Source: Sphaerisporangium sp040683095
Lineage (GTDB): Bacteria > Actinomycetota > Actinomycetes > Streptosporangiales > Streptosporangiaceae
NCBI RefSeq assembly: GCF_040683095.1
Contig: NZ_JBFBCI010000005.1
Location: 124,001 to 188,000, forward strand
Direction of reading: 5' to 3'
Length of the DNA: 64,000 nt
Shown in pieces: positions 1-7,846 of the stretch. The notes under the pieces were generated by a model. The model worked only from the letters and a program-made list of their open reading frames with translations. It did not search any database and was not told the origin of the DNA. Position 1 is the stretch's first letter, and every line of letters starts with the position of its first letter. Position numbers and translations under genes: made by a program.

Positions 1-172
1 CGCCGTCCCGGATCGCGGTCTCGTAGGAGGCCATGGTGTGCTCGGGACGGTACGCGCACGCGCCGCGGTGCCCGATGACGAGGGGATGAGGGACGGGCCC
101 GGACCCGCCGGGCGCCGCGACGCCGCCCGACAGGGAGACGACGCCGGCCACGATCCACGCAAGAGCGATCAC
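1..172 (-). CDS. Secreted glycerophosphodiester phosphodiesterase, 5' part only (runs off the window start)
   Basis: Reading the minus strand from a GTG at 172 gives a hydrophobic signal-like segment (MIALAWIVAGVVSLSG) and then VIGHRGACAYRPEHTMASYE. The HRG...PENT-like block is the N-terminal active-site signature of the GDPD family, which hydrolyses glycerophosphodiesters to glycerol-3-phosphate and an alcohol. An in-frame TAA lies just upstream of the GTG, so the start is well bounded, although no strong ribosome binding site is visible. Only about 57 codons are inside the window. A signal peptide implies export, so the enzyme probably scavenges phospholipid head groups outside the cell. 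It is divergent from the LacI-type gene, and the palindromic operator at 257-270 lies between them. Confidence 0.8.
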   Translation of the reverse strand, partial: MIALAWIVAGVVSLSGGVAAPGGSGPVPHPLVIGHRGACAYRPEHTMASYETAIRDG

Positions 173-256
173 GCTGCGATGTTAAGCCAGGTCACGGCCG
201 CGTCCTCGTCAACGACACGTAAAGAGCGGCGGCCCTCAGCGGTCCGCGGGCGCGAC

Positions 257-270
257 TGACAACGTTGTCA
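257..270. promoter_or_regulatory. LacI-family operator, perfect 14-bp palindrome
   Basis: TGACAACGTTGTCA reads the same on both strands and has the central CG typical of LacI-family operators. It sits about 20-30 bp before the LacI-type gene, so it fits autoregulation, and could also affect the divergent phosphodiesterase gene. The identical sequence occurs at 5937-5950 before the sugar importer operon. Confidence 0.8.
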
Positions 271-289
271 GGCCTCGCCGAAATGCGGG

Positions 290-1336
290 ATGATGCAGAC
301 CGTGGCAGAGACCAGGCGCGGGCGTCCCACCATGAACGACGTCGCCGCGGCGGCCGGTGTCGCGCTCAAGACCGTCTCGCGTGTGGTCAACGAGGAGCGC
401 GGGGTCAACCCGGCCACGGCCGAGCGCGTCCGGCAGGCCATCGCCCTGCTCGGATACCGCCGCAACGACGGCGCCCGCGTCCTGCGCCGGGGCCGCACGG
501 CGAGCATCGGGCTCGTCATCGAGGACGTCGCCGATCCGTTCTACTCCCTGCTGAGCCGGGCCGTCGAGGACGTCGCGCTCGGCAACGGCTCCCTGGTCTT
601 CACCGGCTCCTCCGGCGAGGACTCCCTACGCGAGCGCGAGCTGGTCCTCGCCTTCTGCGCCCGCCGCGTGGACGGGCTGATCATCGTGCCCGCCGGGGAC
701 GACCACGACTACCTCGTCCCCGAGTTGACCGCGGGCATCCGCGCCGTCTTCGCCGACCGCCCCGCCGGGCCGGGGCTGGAGGTGGACACCGTGCTGTCCG
801 ACAACGCGGGCGGGGCCAGGGCCGCGACCGCCCACCTCGCCGCCCACGGCCACCGGCGCATCGCCTTCCTCGGCGACAACGCGGCGATCTTCACCGCCGA
901 GGAGCGACTGCGCGGGTACCGCGAGGCGCTCGCCGCGGCCGGGCTGGCGTACGACCCGGCACTGGTCGCCATGGGCGCCCCCGACCAGGAGCGCCTGCGC
1001 GCCGACCTCGCCCGCCTGCTCGCCCTCCCCGGCCCGCCGACGGCCCTGTTCACGGGCAACGGCCGCACCACCGTCACCGCGCTCCGCGTCCTCGACGCCC
1101 TGGACGCCCGCCCGACCGCCACCGCGGGCATCGCGATCGTCGGCTTCGACGACTTCGAGCTCGCCGACCTGCTCAGCCCGGCCGTCACCGTCGTCGCCCA
1201 GGACCCGGCGGGCCTCGGGCGCGCCGCCGCCGAGCTCCTCTTCCGCCGCCTGTCCGGCGAGACGGGCCCCACCGAACGCCTGCGGCTGCCCACCCGCCTC
1301 GTCGCCCGCGGCTCGGGCGAGCTGCCGCCCTCCTGA
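290..1336 (+). CDS. LacI family transcriptional repressor
   Basis: The N-terminus carries a LacI-type helix-turn-helix (TMNDVAAAAGVALKTVSRVV, then a hinge helix around residues 50-60), followed by a periplasmic-binding-protein-like effector domain (GLVIEDVADPFYS onward) to the end. The length of 348 residues matches the family. The true start may be the in-frame GTG at 302 rather than the ATG at 290, because most relatives begin just before the RGRPTMNDV block. The gene lies immediately downstream of a perfect palindrome that recurs before the ABC sugar importer at 2753-5869, so the likely role is sugar-responsive repression of that importer and of itself. The inducing sugar cannot be read from sequence. 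Confidence 0.9.
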   Translation: MMQTVAETRRGRPTMNDVAAAAGVALKTVSRVVNEERGVNPATAERVRQAIALLGYRRNDGARVLRRGRTASIGLVIEDVADPFYSLLSRAVEDVALGNGSLVFTGSSGEDSLRERELVLAFCARRVDGLIIVPAGDDHDYLVPELTAGIRAVFADRPAGPGLEVDTVLSDNAGGARAATAHLAAHGHRRIAFLGDNAAIFTAEERLRGYREALAAAGLAYDPALVAMGAPDQERLRADLARLLALPGPPTALFTGNGRTTVTALRVLDALDARPTATAGIAIVGFDDFELADLLSPAVTVVAQDPAGLGRAAAELLFRRLSGETGPTERLRLPTRLVARGSGELPPS

Positions 1337-1371
1337 TTCCTCCGTGCGGCCCTCGTGGGGCACGGGGCTGG

Positions 1372-1474
1372 GAGCCGTTTGGGGTGTGCGGACCGGTCCG
1401 GGTGAGATCGTGTTGACCCGTACGCCCTGAGGGCCGAACTCCTCGGCCGGCGCCTTCCCGAACGCCGTCTGGTC
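1372..1474 (-). pseudogene. Remnant of a short-chain dehydrogenase/reductase
   Basis: The minus strand encodes about 34 codons that include EEFGPQGVRVNTISPGPVRT. This is the conserved stretch after the catalytic Tyr-Lys of classical SDR enzymes, normally in the last third of a roughly 250-residue protein. There is no Rossmann nucleotide-binding part, no start codon with a ribosome binding site, and no room for the rest between the LacI and TetR genes. It is therefore a decayed fragment of a lost oxidoreductase gene, perhaps formerly controlled by the adjacent TetR regulator. Confidence 0.65.
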
Positions 1475-1570
1475 GCCGCGGCACGGACGGTCACACTTGC
1501 AACATTCACGATGCAAGTCGCCGTCCAGTCGTCTCTTTCCAGGTACTGTTTCTCTGGGAAGGAGACTCGC

Positions 1571-2167
1571 GTGGAACAGCAGGGCCGCCCGCTCCGTGCG
1601 GACGCGCAACGGACCGTACGGGCGATCCTCGAGGCCGCGGAGCGCACGCTCGGCAAGAACCCGGCGGCCTCGATGGAGGAGATCGCGGAGGCGGCCGGTG
1701 TCGCAAGGACCACGGTCCACCGTCGCTTCGCCAGCCGGGACGCCCTGGTGGACGCGATGACCCGATGGGCGGCCCAGCAGTTCCACGCCGCCGTGCTCGC
1801 GGCCCGCCCCGACAGCACGCCACCCCTGGTCGCCCTCTACCAGGCCACCGCGAACGTCCTGCGGGTGAAGATCGGCTGGGAGTTCGCGATGAGCCGGTCG
1901 TCGTCCGATCCCGACGTGGAGCGCATCCACGCGGAGGTCCGCGAGGTGTGCGCGCGGTTGCTGAACCGGGCCAGGGACGCGGGGCTGCTCCGGGCCGACG
2001 CCGACCTGGAGTGGGCGCGCCGTTCCTACTACGCGCTCATCCACGAGGCGATGCGGGACGGATCCGAGGGCGGCGACGCCGACGCGCTCGCCACGCTCGT
2101 CGTCGACACGCTTCTCCATGGCGTCGGAGCCGGCCCCTCCGGTCTCACGGGCACGGTCTCGCCATAG
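1571..2167 (+). CDS. TetR/AcrR family regulator
   Basis: The GTG at 1571 is preceded at a proper distance by an AAGGAG ribosome binding site, so it is preferred to the upstream in-frame ATG at 1511. The protein of 198 residues starts with a TetR-type DNA-binding domain: a helix AQRTVRAILEAAERTLG and then the helix-turn-helix MEEIAEAAGVARTTVHRRFA, with an unspecific ligand-binding C-terminal part. TetR proteins usually repress a neighbouring gene. Here the only close divergent candidate is the SDR remnant at 1372-1474, so this regulator may have lost its local target. Confidence 0.85.
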   Translation: MEQQGRPLRADAQRTVRAILEAAERTLGKNPAASMEEIAEAAGVARTTVHRRFASRDALVDAMTRWAAQQFHAAVLAARPDSTPPLVALYQATANVLRVKIGWEFAMSRSSSDPDVERIHAEVREVCARLLNRARDAGLLRADADLEWARRSYYALIHEAMRDGSEGGDADALATLVVDTLLHGVGAGPSGLTGTVSP

Positions 2168-2251
2168 CCTGACGCGGTCGCGACCGCCCGCCCCGCCGCG
2201 GAGTTCCTCAAGCGCGACGCCCGGGTCCCGGAATCAGCCGGGGTCGGGGCG

Positions 2252-2614
2252 TCACTTCCAGACGAGGTCCTCGCCGTCCAGCCAGTAGCCGCCGTAGTCG
2301 TAGAAGTACTTCGCGGCGGCCCAGTTGCCGGTCGCCCAGCCGTCGCCGACCCGGTAGAGCCGCCCGGTGTGCGTGCGCCAGTGCGGCAGGCACGCGCTGG
2401 CGTACGTGCCCGTGGCGCGGAAGGACACATCCGGGGCTCCCCCCGGCCCGGGGCCGGTCATCTTCTCGTACCTGGCCACCGTCCCCTTGGTCGCCGCGTG
2501 ACAGCTCGCCGCCCTCGCGCCGGCGGGCGTGGGGTGGACGGTGAACGAGGGTGCCATGGCGACACCGGCGGCGCCGGCGCCGGCGAGGATGGCCAGACGG
2601 GTGCGTAGGCGCAT
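2252..2614 (-). CDS. Small secreted protein of unknown function
   Basis: The protein has 120 residues. The ATG at 2614 has an AGAAGGA ribosome binding site and starts a signal peptide (RLRTRLAILAGAGAAGVAMA) ending near an Ala-rich stretch. The mature part is about 85 residues with two cysteines, aromatic and glycine-rich blocks (YFYDYGGYW) and a C-terminal DLVWK. I do not recognise the family. Two cysteines in an exported protein suggest a disulfide. It is flanked by the TetR regulator on one side and the sugar importer on the other, with no overlap to either, and is probably a single-gene unit. A possible cell-surface or extracellular role is inference from the signal peptide only. Confidence 0.7.
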   Translation of the reverse strand: MRLRTRLAILAGAGAAGVAMAPSFTVHPTPAGARAASCHAATKGTVARYEKMTGPGPGGAPDVSFRATGTYASACLPHWRTHTGRLYRVGDGWATGNWAAAKYFYDYGGYWLDGEDLVWK

Positions 2615-2752
2615 GAAAGGATTCCTTCTCGGTGGGATGCCGTTCGCTCCGAGCATGCCCACCGAGCACTTGTCACTCAAAGTAGTCAATCAGTTACTCT
2701 ATGCTGCCCCCATCCGGACGCCCCCTCGGGAACACCGCCGCGTCCCGAATAG

Positions 2753-3628
2753 TCAGCCCTTGAGGGCGCCCGCCATCAGGCCGCGCATGAAGAAGCGGCC
2801 GAGCAGCACGTAGACGAGCATCGTCGGGACCGAGGCGAGGATCGCGGCCGCCATCTGCTGGCTGTACGGGACGGTCTGGGCGCCCGCGATGTTGTTGAGC
2901 ATGACGGTCGTCGGCCACGAGGTCGGCCCGGTCAGGAACACCGCGAAGAGGAAGTCGTTCCACATCGAGGTGAACTGCCAGATGATGACGACGGCGAGGG
3001 CCGGCCCGGAGACGGGGATCACGATCGACCAGAAGGTGCGCAGCATGCCGGCGCCGTCGACGCGGGCGGCCTCCATCAGCTCGTCCGGGATCGTCACGTA
3101 GTAGTTGCGGAAGATCAGCGTGCAGATGGGGATGCCGTAGACGACGTGCGCGAGGATCAGCCCGGGGATGCCGCCGTAGATGTCCAGGTTCACCATGAGC
3201 TGGACGAGCGGGATCATCACACCCTGGTACGGGATGAACATGCCGAACAGGAACAGCGTGAACACCACATCGGCGCCGGGGAAGCGCCACTTGGACAGGA
3301 CGAACCCGTTCATCGCGCCGAGCGCCGCCGAGAGCAGCGACCCCGGGATCGTCAGCAGGAAGCTGTTGGCGATGCCCGGCTTCAGCTTGTCCCAGGCCAC
3401 CTGCCACGCCTCGGTCGTCCAGACCTTGGGCAGGCTCCACGCCTGGCTCGGGTCGGCCTCGGTCAGGGGCTTGAAGCTGGTGACCAGCAGCACGTAGATC
3501 GGGATCAGGAAGACCAGGACGAAGCCGATCAGCAGCACGAACCTGACGTAGACCGGCCAGCGCGGCCCGCGGACGACCTGCGGCGCCGCCTTCTGTGCCT
3601 GCGGCGGGGCCGCGACAGCGGTGGTCAT
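2753..3628 (-). CDS. Sugar ABC importer inner-membrane permease, MalG type
   Basis: The 291-residue protein has six predicted membrane segments and the EAA loop signature (DELMEAARVDGAGMLRTFWS, a little over 180 residues in), which contacts the ATPase. This is a carbohydrate uptake (CUT1) permease. Its ATG at 3628 overlaps the stop of the upstream permease gene by four bases (ATGA at 3625-3628), so the two are translationally coupled. It closes a binding protein - permease - permease operon with no ATPase gene. In actinomycetes such importers commonly borrow the shared ATPase MsiK encoded elsewhere. The binding-protein sequence suggests a monosaccharide such as glucose or mannose, but that is inference. 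Confidence 0.9.
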   Translation of the reverse strand: MTTAVAAPPQAQKAAPQVVRGPRWPVYVRFVLLIGFVLVFLIPIYVLLVTSFKPLTEADPSQAWSLPKVWTTEAWQVAWDKLKPGIANSFLLTIPGSLLSAALGAMNGFVLSKWRFPGADVVFTLFLFGMFIPYQGVMIPLVQLMVNLDIYGGIPGLILAHVVYGIPICTLIFRNYYVTIPDELMEAARVDGAGMLRTFWSIVIPVSGPALAVVIIWQFTSMWNDFLFAVFLTGPTSWPTTVMLNNIAGAQTVPYSQQMAAAILASVPTMLVYVLLGRFFMRGLMAGALKG

Positions 3629-4512
3629 GGGCGCTTCTCCCTGCGGGCGTTCCAGATCAGGTACGGGACGACGAAGACGGCCACGCTGAGCACGATGTAG
3701 GCGGCGATCGTCGCGCCCTTGGCCGGGTCGTGGGCGTCGAAGACGGCGACCCACATGAACACGGCGGGCACGTCCGTGATGATCTGCTTGCCGGACACCG
3801 AGACGATCAGGTCGAAGACCTTGAGTGAGATGTGCCCGAGGATGATCAGCGCGGACAGCGTGACCGGGCGCAGGAACGGGAAGACGACGTACCGGTAGAC
3901 CTGCCATTCCTTGCAGCCGTCGACCCGCGCGGCCTCGCGCAGTTCCTCCGGGACGCCCCGGAACCCGGCCAGGAACAATGCCATGACATATCCGGACATC
4001 TGCCAGATCGCGGGGATGGCCATGGCCGCCATGCCCCAGTCCTGGCCCCGGAACCAGTCGTTCTCCAGGAACCCGAGCCCGACGCTGCCGAACAGCCGGT
4101 TCAGCCCGACCGCCTGCTCGCCCTGGCCGCTGTTCATCAGCCACCGCCATACGACGCCCGTGGCGACGAACGAGATGGCCATCGGGAACAGGTAGATCGC
4201 GCGGAAGCCGCCCTCCCCCTTGATCCCCTTCTCCATCAGGAAGGCGAGCAGCCAGCCGAGAGCCAGCGCGCCGCCCACGAACACCACCGTGAAGACGACC
4301 GCGTGCCTCACCGAGATGCCCCAGCGTTCCTGGTCCCACAGGGAGACGAAGTTCGTGAGCCCGACGAACTTCCCTGCCGAGATCTCGTCGTGCCGGTCCG
4401 TCATCGCCAGCCGGAAGTTCCAGCCCAGCATGCCGTACACGAAGACCGCGATCGCGATGATCGACGGCGTGACCAGGAGCAGGCCCGGCAGCCATCTCTT
4501 GACGCGCGACAC
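3625..4512 (-). CDS. Sugar ABC importer inner-membrane permease, MalF type
   Basis: Starting from a GTG at 4512 the protein has 295 residues, six predicted membrane helices beginning with WLPGLLLVTPSIIAIAVFVYG, and an EAA loop (PEELREAARVDGCKEWQVYR). It pairs with the downstream MalG-type protein to form the heterodimeric membrane channel of a CUT1 importer. An open frame continues upstream of 4512, but it is low-complexity Arg/Pro/Ser sequence lying opposite the binding-protein gene, so the GTG after a G-rich stretch is a more credible start. The gene follows the solute-binding protein by about 64 bp and overlaps the next permease. Confidence 0.88.
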   Translation of the reverse strand: MSRVKRWLPGLLLVTPSIIAIAVFVYGMLGWNFRLAMTDRHDEISAGKFVGLTNFVSLWDQERWGISVRHAVVFTVVFVGGALALGWLLAFLMEKGIKGEGGFRAIYLFPMAISFVATGVVWRWLMNSGQGEQAVGLNRLFGSVGLGFLENDWFRGQDWGMAAMAIPAIWQMSGYVMALFLAGFRGVPEELREAARVDGCKEWQVYRYVVFPFLRPVTLSALIILGHISLKVFDLIVSVSGKQIITDVPAVFMWVAVFDAHDPAKGATIAAYIVLSVAVFVVPYLIWNARREKRP

Positions 4513-4576
4513 AGATACCCCCAAGAGGCTCGCGCCCGCGCGCGGAGGCGGCGCGGGCGCGAGCCGGACGATCAGC

Positions 4577-5869
4577 TCACTGGTTGTTGGTCTGCGCGGC
4601 TTCCACCAGCGCCTGCTGCAGCTTGGCCGCGTCCTTGCTCTGCAGGAACAGGCCCACCGCCTCGGTGATGGCCGTCTTCCAGGCGTCGTTGGCGACGACG
4701 CCGTGCTGGATCGACCCGGCGAGCTTGTCGCTCGCCCACTGCGCGAGGTCCCACTCCAGGTAGTCGGTGTAGAGGGACTTGTCGGCGTCCTTGCGGGCGG
4801 GGATGGAGCCCTTCTTGGGGTTGAAGGCGTCCTGGCCCTCCTTGCTGGCGGCGACCTTGAGCCACGCCAGCGCGCCGTCCCGGTTCGGGGCGCCCTTGGG
4901 CAGGGTGAAGCTGTCCGACAGCCACAAGAAGGTGCCATCGGTGCCCGGCGAGGCCGCCCAGTCGAAGTCCTCCTTGGACTTCTTGCCGAGGCCGCCGTCC
5001 GGCGGGTTGTGGAAGTAGCCGTAGGCCCAGTCGCCCATGATGTTGAACGCGGCGGCGCCGTCGGCGACCTGCTTGGAGGCGGGCTGCCAGTCGTCCTGCG
5101 GCGGGCCCGCGTACGACAGGATCGTCTTGTAGTCCTCCAGCGCCTTGGTCACGGCCGGGCCCGACCAGTCCGCGCCCTTGACCCACAGGGCGTTGTAGGC
5201 GTCGGTGCCGAGCGAGCCGAGCAGCACGCTCTCCAGCAGGTGGACGTCCGTCCACTCCGAGCCGATCGACAGCGGGATCTTCCCGGTCTTCTTCACCGCC
5301 TCCAGGGCCGTGATGAACTCCTCGATCGTCTTCGGCGCCCCGGCGACGCCGGCCTCCTTGAGTACCTTGGGGTTGAACCACAGGACGTTGGAGCGGTGGA
5401 TGTTCACCGGCACCGAGTAGACGTTGCCCTCGTAGGTGAGCTGGTCGACGAGCTGCTGCGGGAAGACGTCCCTCAGCTTCAGCTCGTCGTACAGGGAGTT
5501 CAGCGGCTCCAGCTTGCCGGCCTTGATGTAGCCCTGGAGCTCGGCGCCGGCGTGGCCCTGGAAGGTGTCCGGCGGCTGGTCGGCCTGGAGCTTGCTGGAG
5601 AGCAGAGCCCGCGCCTTGTCACCCGAGCCGCCCGCGACGGCGGCGTCGAAGAACGTCAGGCCGGAGTTCTGCTTCTCGAATATCTCGCGCATGGCCTTGA
5701 GCCCGTCGGCCTCGCCGGGGCCCGTCCACCACGAGAAGACCTCGACCTGTTTCTTGGCCGCCGCCTGCCCGTCGCCGGTGCCCTTCTGGTCGCCACCACC
5801 GCCACAGGCGGAAAGGGAGAGCACGCCTGCCACGGTGACCGCGACGGCCGACATCCACCGTCGTCGCAT
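4577..5869 (-). CDS. Sugar ABC importer solute-binding lipoprotein, GtsA-like
   Basis: The 430-residue protein opens with a lipoprotein signal peptide ending in the lipobox LSAC, so it is anchored to the outer face of the membrane. The mature part has VEVFSWWTGPGE near the start, VPVNIHRSNVLWFNP in the middle, a GDWAYGYF block, and KKGSIPARKD late. This set is characteristic of the glucose/mannose-binding GtsA group of family 1 sugar-binding proteins, as I recall that family. It is the first gene of the importer operon, and its start lies about 70 bp from the palindrome at 5937-5950. The exact sugar is inferred from family likeness, not proven. Confidence 0.88.
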   Translation of the reverse strand: MRRRWMSAVAVTVAGVLSLSACGGGGDQKGTGDGQAAAKKQVEVFSWWTGPGEADGLKAMREIFEKQNSGLTFFDAAVAGGSGDKARALLSSKLQADQPPDTFQGHAGAELQGYIKAGKLEPLNSLYDELKLRDVFPQQLVDQLTYEGNVYSVPVNIHRSNVLWFNPKVLKEAGVAGAPKTIEEFITALEAVKKTGKIPLSIGSEWTDVHLLESVLLGSLGTDAYNALWVKGADWSGPAVTKALEDYKTILSYAGPPQDDWQPASKQVADGAAAFNIMGDWAYGYFHNPPDGGLGKKSKEDFDWAASPGTDGTFLWLSDSFTLPKGAPNRDGALAWLKVAASKEGQDAFNPKKGSIPARKDADKSLYTDYLEWDLAQWASDKLAGSIQHGVVANDAWKTAITEAVGLFLQSKDAAKLQQALVEAAQTNNQ

Positions 5870-5936
5870 TCTGTCCGGTCCCTTCGGGGGGTAGAGGGGA
5901 CGCTGTCCACGCGTTTCTTCCCTATGGGACGCCTGG

Positions 5937-5950
5937 TGACAACGTTGTCA
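5937..5950. promoter_or_regulatory. LacI-family operator of the sugar importer operon
   Basis: TGACAACGTTGTCA is a perfect palindrome identical base for base to the one at 257-270 before the LacI-type repressor. Its position about 70 bp upstream of the binding-protein start places it in the promoter region of the three-gene importer. Confidence 0.85.
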
Positions 5951-6010
5951 GATTTACGCAATCAACCCACTTGGCGGGCGAGGACGTCAAGGCCGCGCGC
6001 ATAACGTTGC

Positions 6011-6080
6011 CATATAGCCACACAGCCACTCAAGCTCACACACCCAAACAGCCACATAACCACACACTCGCACAGCGGGA
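6011..6080. repeat. CA-rich low-complexity tract
   Basis: A 70-bp stretch built of repeated agccacac/aaccacac-like words, with unusually low GC for this genome, lies between the importer operator and the pentapeptide-repeat gene. It has no reading frame of note. It looks like slippage-derived sequence. Confidence 0.5.
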
Positions 6081-6167
6081 CAGCGCCCGTCACCCGGTTC
6101 CCGGGCGGGACATGGAAGTATCGGCGCATGACCGCCATCGCTTCCTCCCCCGTCCCGCGGCGTCGCC

Positions 6168-6788
6168 GTGGCTGACCGCAAGCGTGGGCGCCCCGTCCCC
6201 GAGACGCACACGTCCGTCATCGCCGACGACTGGGAGACCCTCGACCTCTCCGGGCAGAACCAGGCCAACGTGGCCTTCATCGACGTAGACCTCGCCGAGG
6301 CGACCGGCGAGGGCGCGGTGTTCAGCGAGTGCGTGTTCCGGGGCACGCGGTTCAACGCCGCGCAGTTCTCCGACAGCGCCTTCCTCAACTGCCATTTCGT
6401 TCGGTGCTCGTTCTTCGACGCCACGTTCACCGGGTGCAAGCTGGTCGGCAGCGTGTTCGACGGCTGCTCCTTCGACCTGCTGAAGGTCCGGGGCGGCGAC
6501 TGGTCGTTCACCGACCTGTCGGGGGCGAACCTGAACGGCGCCTCGATCTCGGACGCGCGCATGCGCGAGGCCGACCTCACGGGCGTGCGGCTCGTGGAGG
6601 CCTCGCTGCGCGACGTGGACCTGTCGGGGGCGTCGCTGCCGCGGGCCGACCTGACGCGGTGCGACCTGCGCGGCAGCGACCTGTCGTCCCTGGAGCCGCT
6701 GACCGTGCAGCTCAGGGGCGCCGTCGTCGACCTGCGCCAGGCGATGATGATCGCCACCGCCCTGGGCCTGGACGTCCGCACCGACTGA
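6168..6788 (+). CDS. MfpA-like pentapeptide-repeat protein
   Basis: The 206-residue protein is built almost wholly of pentapeptide repeats of the A(D/N)LxG pattern (TDLSGANLNGASISDARM, LRDVDLSGASLPRADL), which fold as a right-handed beta helix. Blocks such as FSECVFRG, SAFLNCHF, CKLVGSVF and the ending QAMMIATALGLDV match, from memory, the mycobacterial MfpA layout, a DNA mimic that binds gyrase and lowers fluoroquinolone action. A role in gyrase protection is therefore plausible but unproven. In mycobacteria MfpA sits in an mfp/conservon-like operon with a small GTPase; here it stands alone. The GTG at 6168 is the chosen start; no strong ribosome binding site is evident. Confidence 0.8.
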   Translation: MADRKRGRPVPETHTSVIADDWETLDLSGQNQANVAFIDVDLAEATGEGAVFSECVFRGTRFNAAQFSDSAFLNCHFVRCSFFDATFTGCKLVGSVFDGCSFDLLKVRGGDWSFTDLSGANLNGASISDARMREADLTGVRLVEASLRDVDLSGASLPRADLTRCDLRGSDLSSLEPLTVQLRGAVVDLRQAMMIATALGLDVRTD

Positions 6789-7571
6789 CACGCCGCCCCC
6801 GCCCGGAGCGGCGGAGGAGGCGAGCCCGGACCGGGGCGCACGGCCACCGACCCGGGCTCGCGGACCGCGTGGCCCCGGGCTCCGGTCTCCACCCCTCCGA
6901 GGCGACCTCACCCGCACCGCCGGCCACGCGGCGTCTCACTCGTGCGGTCTTCGTCCACGGCCGGGCGCACGCGCCGTGACGGGCGCGTCTTCACGGAGGT
7001 CGAGGGGTGGCGGCGGATGGCGGGGGATGGCGGGGATGGGGTGGACGATGACGGCGGGCGCGCTATTACGCAGTGTTCCATCAAATAGCGGAGCGCGCTC
7101 GGCCCATGCCGGGATTCGACTGCAATCCATCCCATACCGCCCAACATGACGACATAGCCGCGTTTTTGTTGACGCATCAAGGGCAGGCGAAGATCGCGGT
7201 GAGGAGCACCTCAACGCCGCGCCCCTGACTCCCGAGAGGGCCATCCGGATGACACGATGCGCCCACCTTTGTTGTGAAGAAATCGCTACAAGTCCCTCCA
7301 ATTCCCTCCTTCCGAAATTATCGTCTGATTGACTACTCTGCTCTGACCAAGGGACGAGATCGGCAGTGCCGCGAGAACGGGCACACCCCGACCCTCGCCA
7401 TCAGACCCAGCCGTATGTCCGAAATGTACGATCAACCCCGACCCGACTGCACGAAGAGTGATCAATGCAGGCCAAGGCTGCGCAGCGCCGTCACGGAAGG
7501 TAAGATTCCACGAGCACCGGCCACCCAGGCGCGTCCGAGGCCGGTGAGCCATCTCACATCGGGAGACTCAG
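6789..7571. other. Gene-poor spacer of about 780 bp
   Basis: I found no reading frame here with convincing codon use on either strand. It contains a G-rich run of GGATGGC-like words around 7010-7040 and a less GC-rich stretch around 7110-7340 that may hold promoters. Nothing else could be assigned. Confidence 0.5.
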
Positions 7572-7715
7572 TTGGAAACCGTCGACCTCGAAGACCTGGG
7601 CCTCGAACTCCTCCTGATCATCGCGCTGCACGAGGAGGCCGAGCGCCTCACCGCCCGGCTCCCCGGGCCCTCGGACGGCGCGATCGAACAGGGCCGCACA
7701 TACCGGCGAACGTGA
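7572..7715 (+). CDS. Candidate small ORF, 47 residues, upstream of the ABC exporter
   Basis: A TTG at 7572 preceded by a GGGAG ribosome-binding-like sequence opens a 47-residue frame ending in TGA. The peptide begins with an acidic, leucine-rich segment (DLEDLGLELLLIIALHEEAE), likely helical, and ends with GAIEQGRTYRRT. Codon third positions are GC-rich as in real genes here. It lies about 130 bp before an ABC exporter of the peptide-exporter type, so it might be an exported peptide or a small accessory protein. It has no cysteine and few Ser/Thr, which argues against a lanthipeptide. I do not recognise it, and it may be spurious. Confidence 0.35.
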   Translation: METVDLEDLGLELLLIIALHEEAERLTARLPGPSDGAIEQGRTYRRT

Positions 7716-7846
7716 CCACCCCGCCCCGTCATTGGCCATCGGCCGGACATTAGCGGCGCTGCCCAAGTAATTGCTCGTTTCAACTTGAATGCCGTGGTTT
7801 ACCGGGCCGTCTTTAAACTGTCGGTGGCGCCGGTCACACTGCGAGC

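Noticed and set aside
6936..7301. Minus-strand 121-codon frame in the gene-poor spacer
   Set aside because: Composition is irregular, third-position GC is not gene-like and there is no ribosome binding site.
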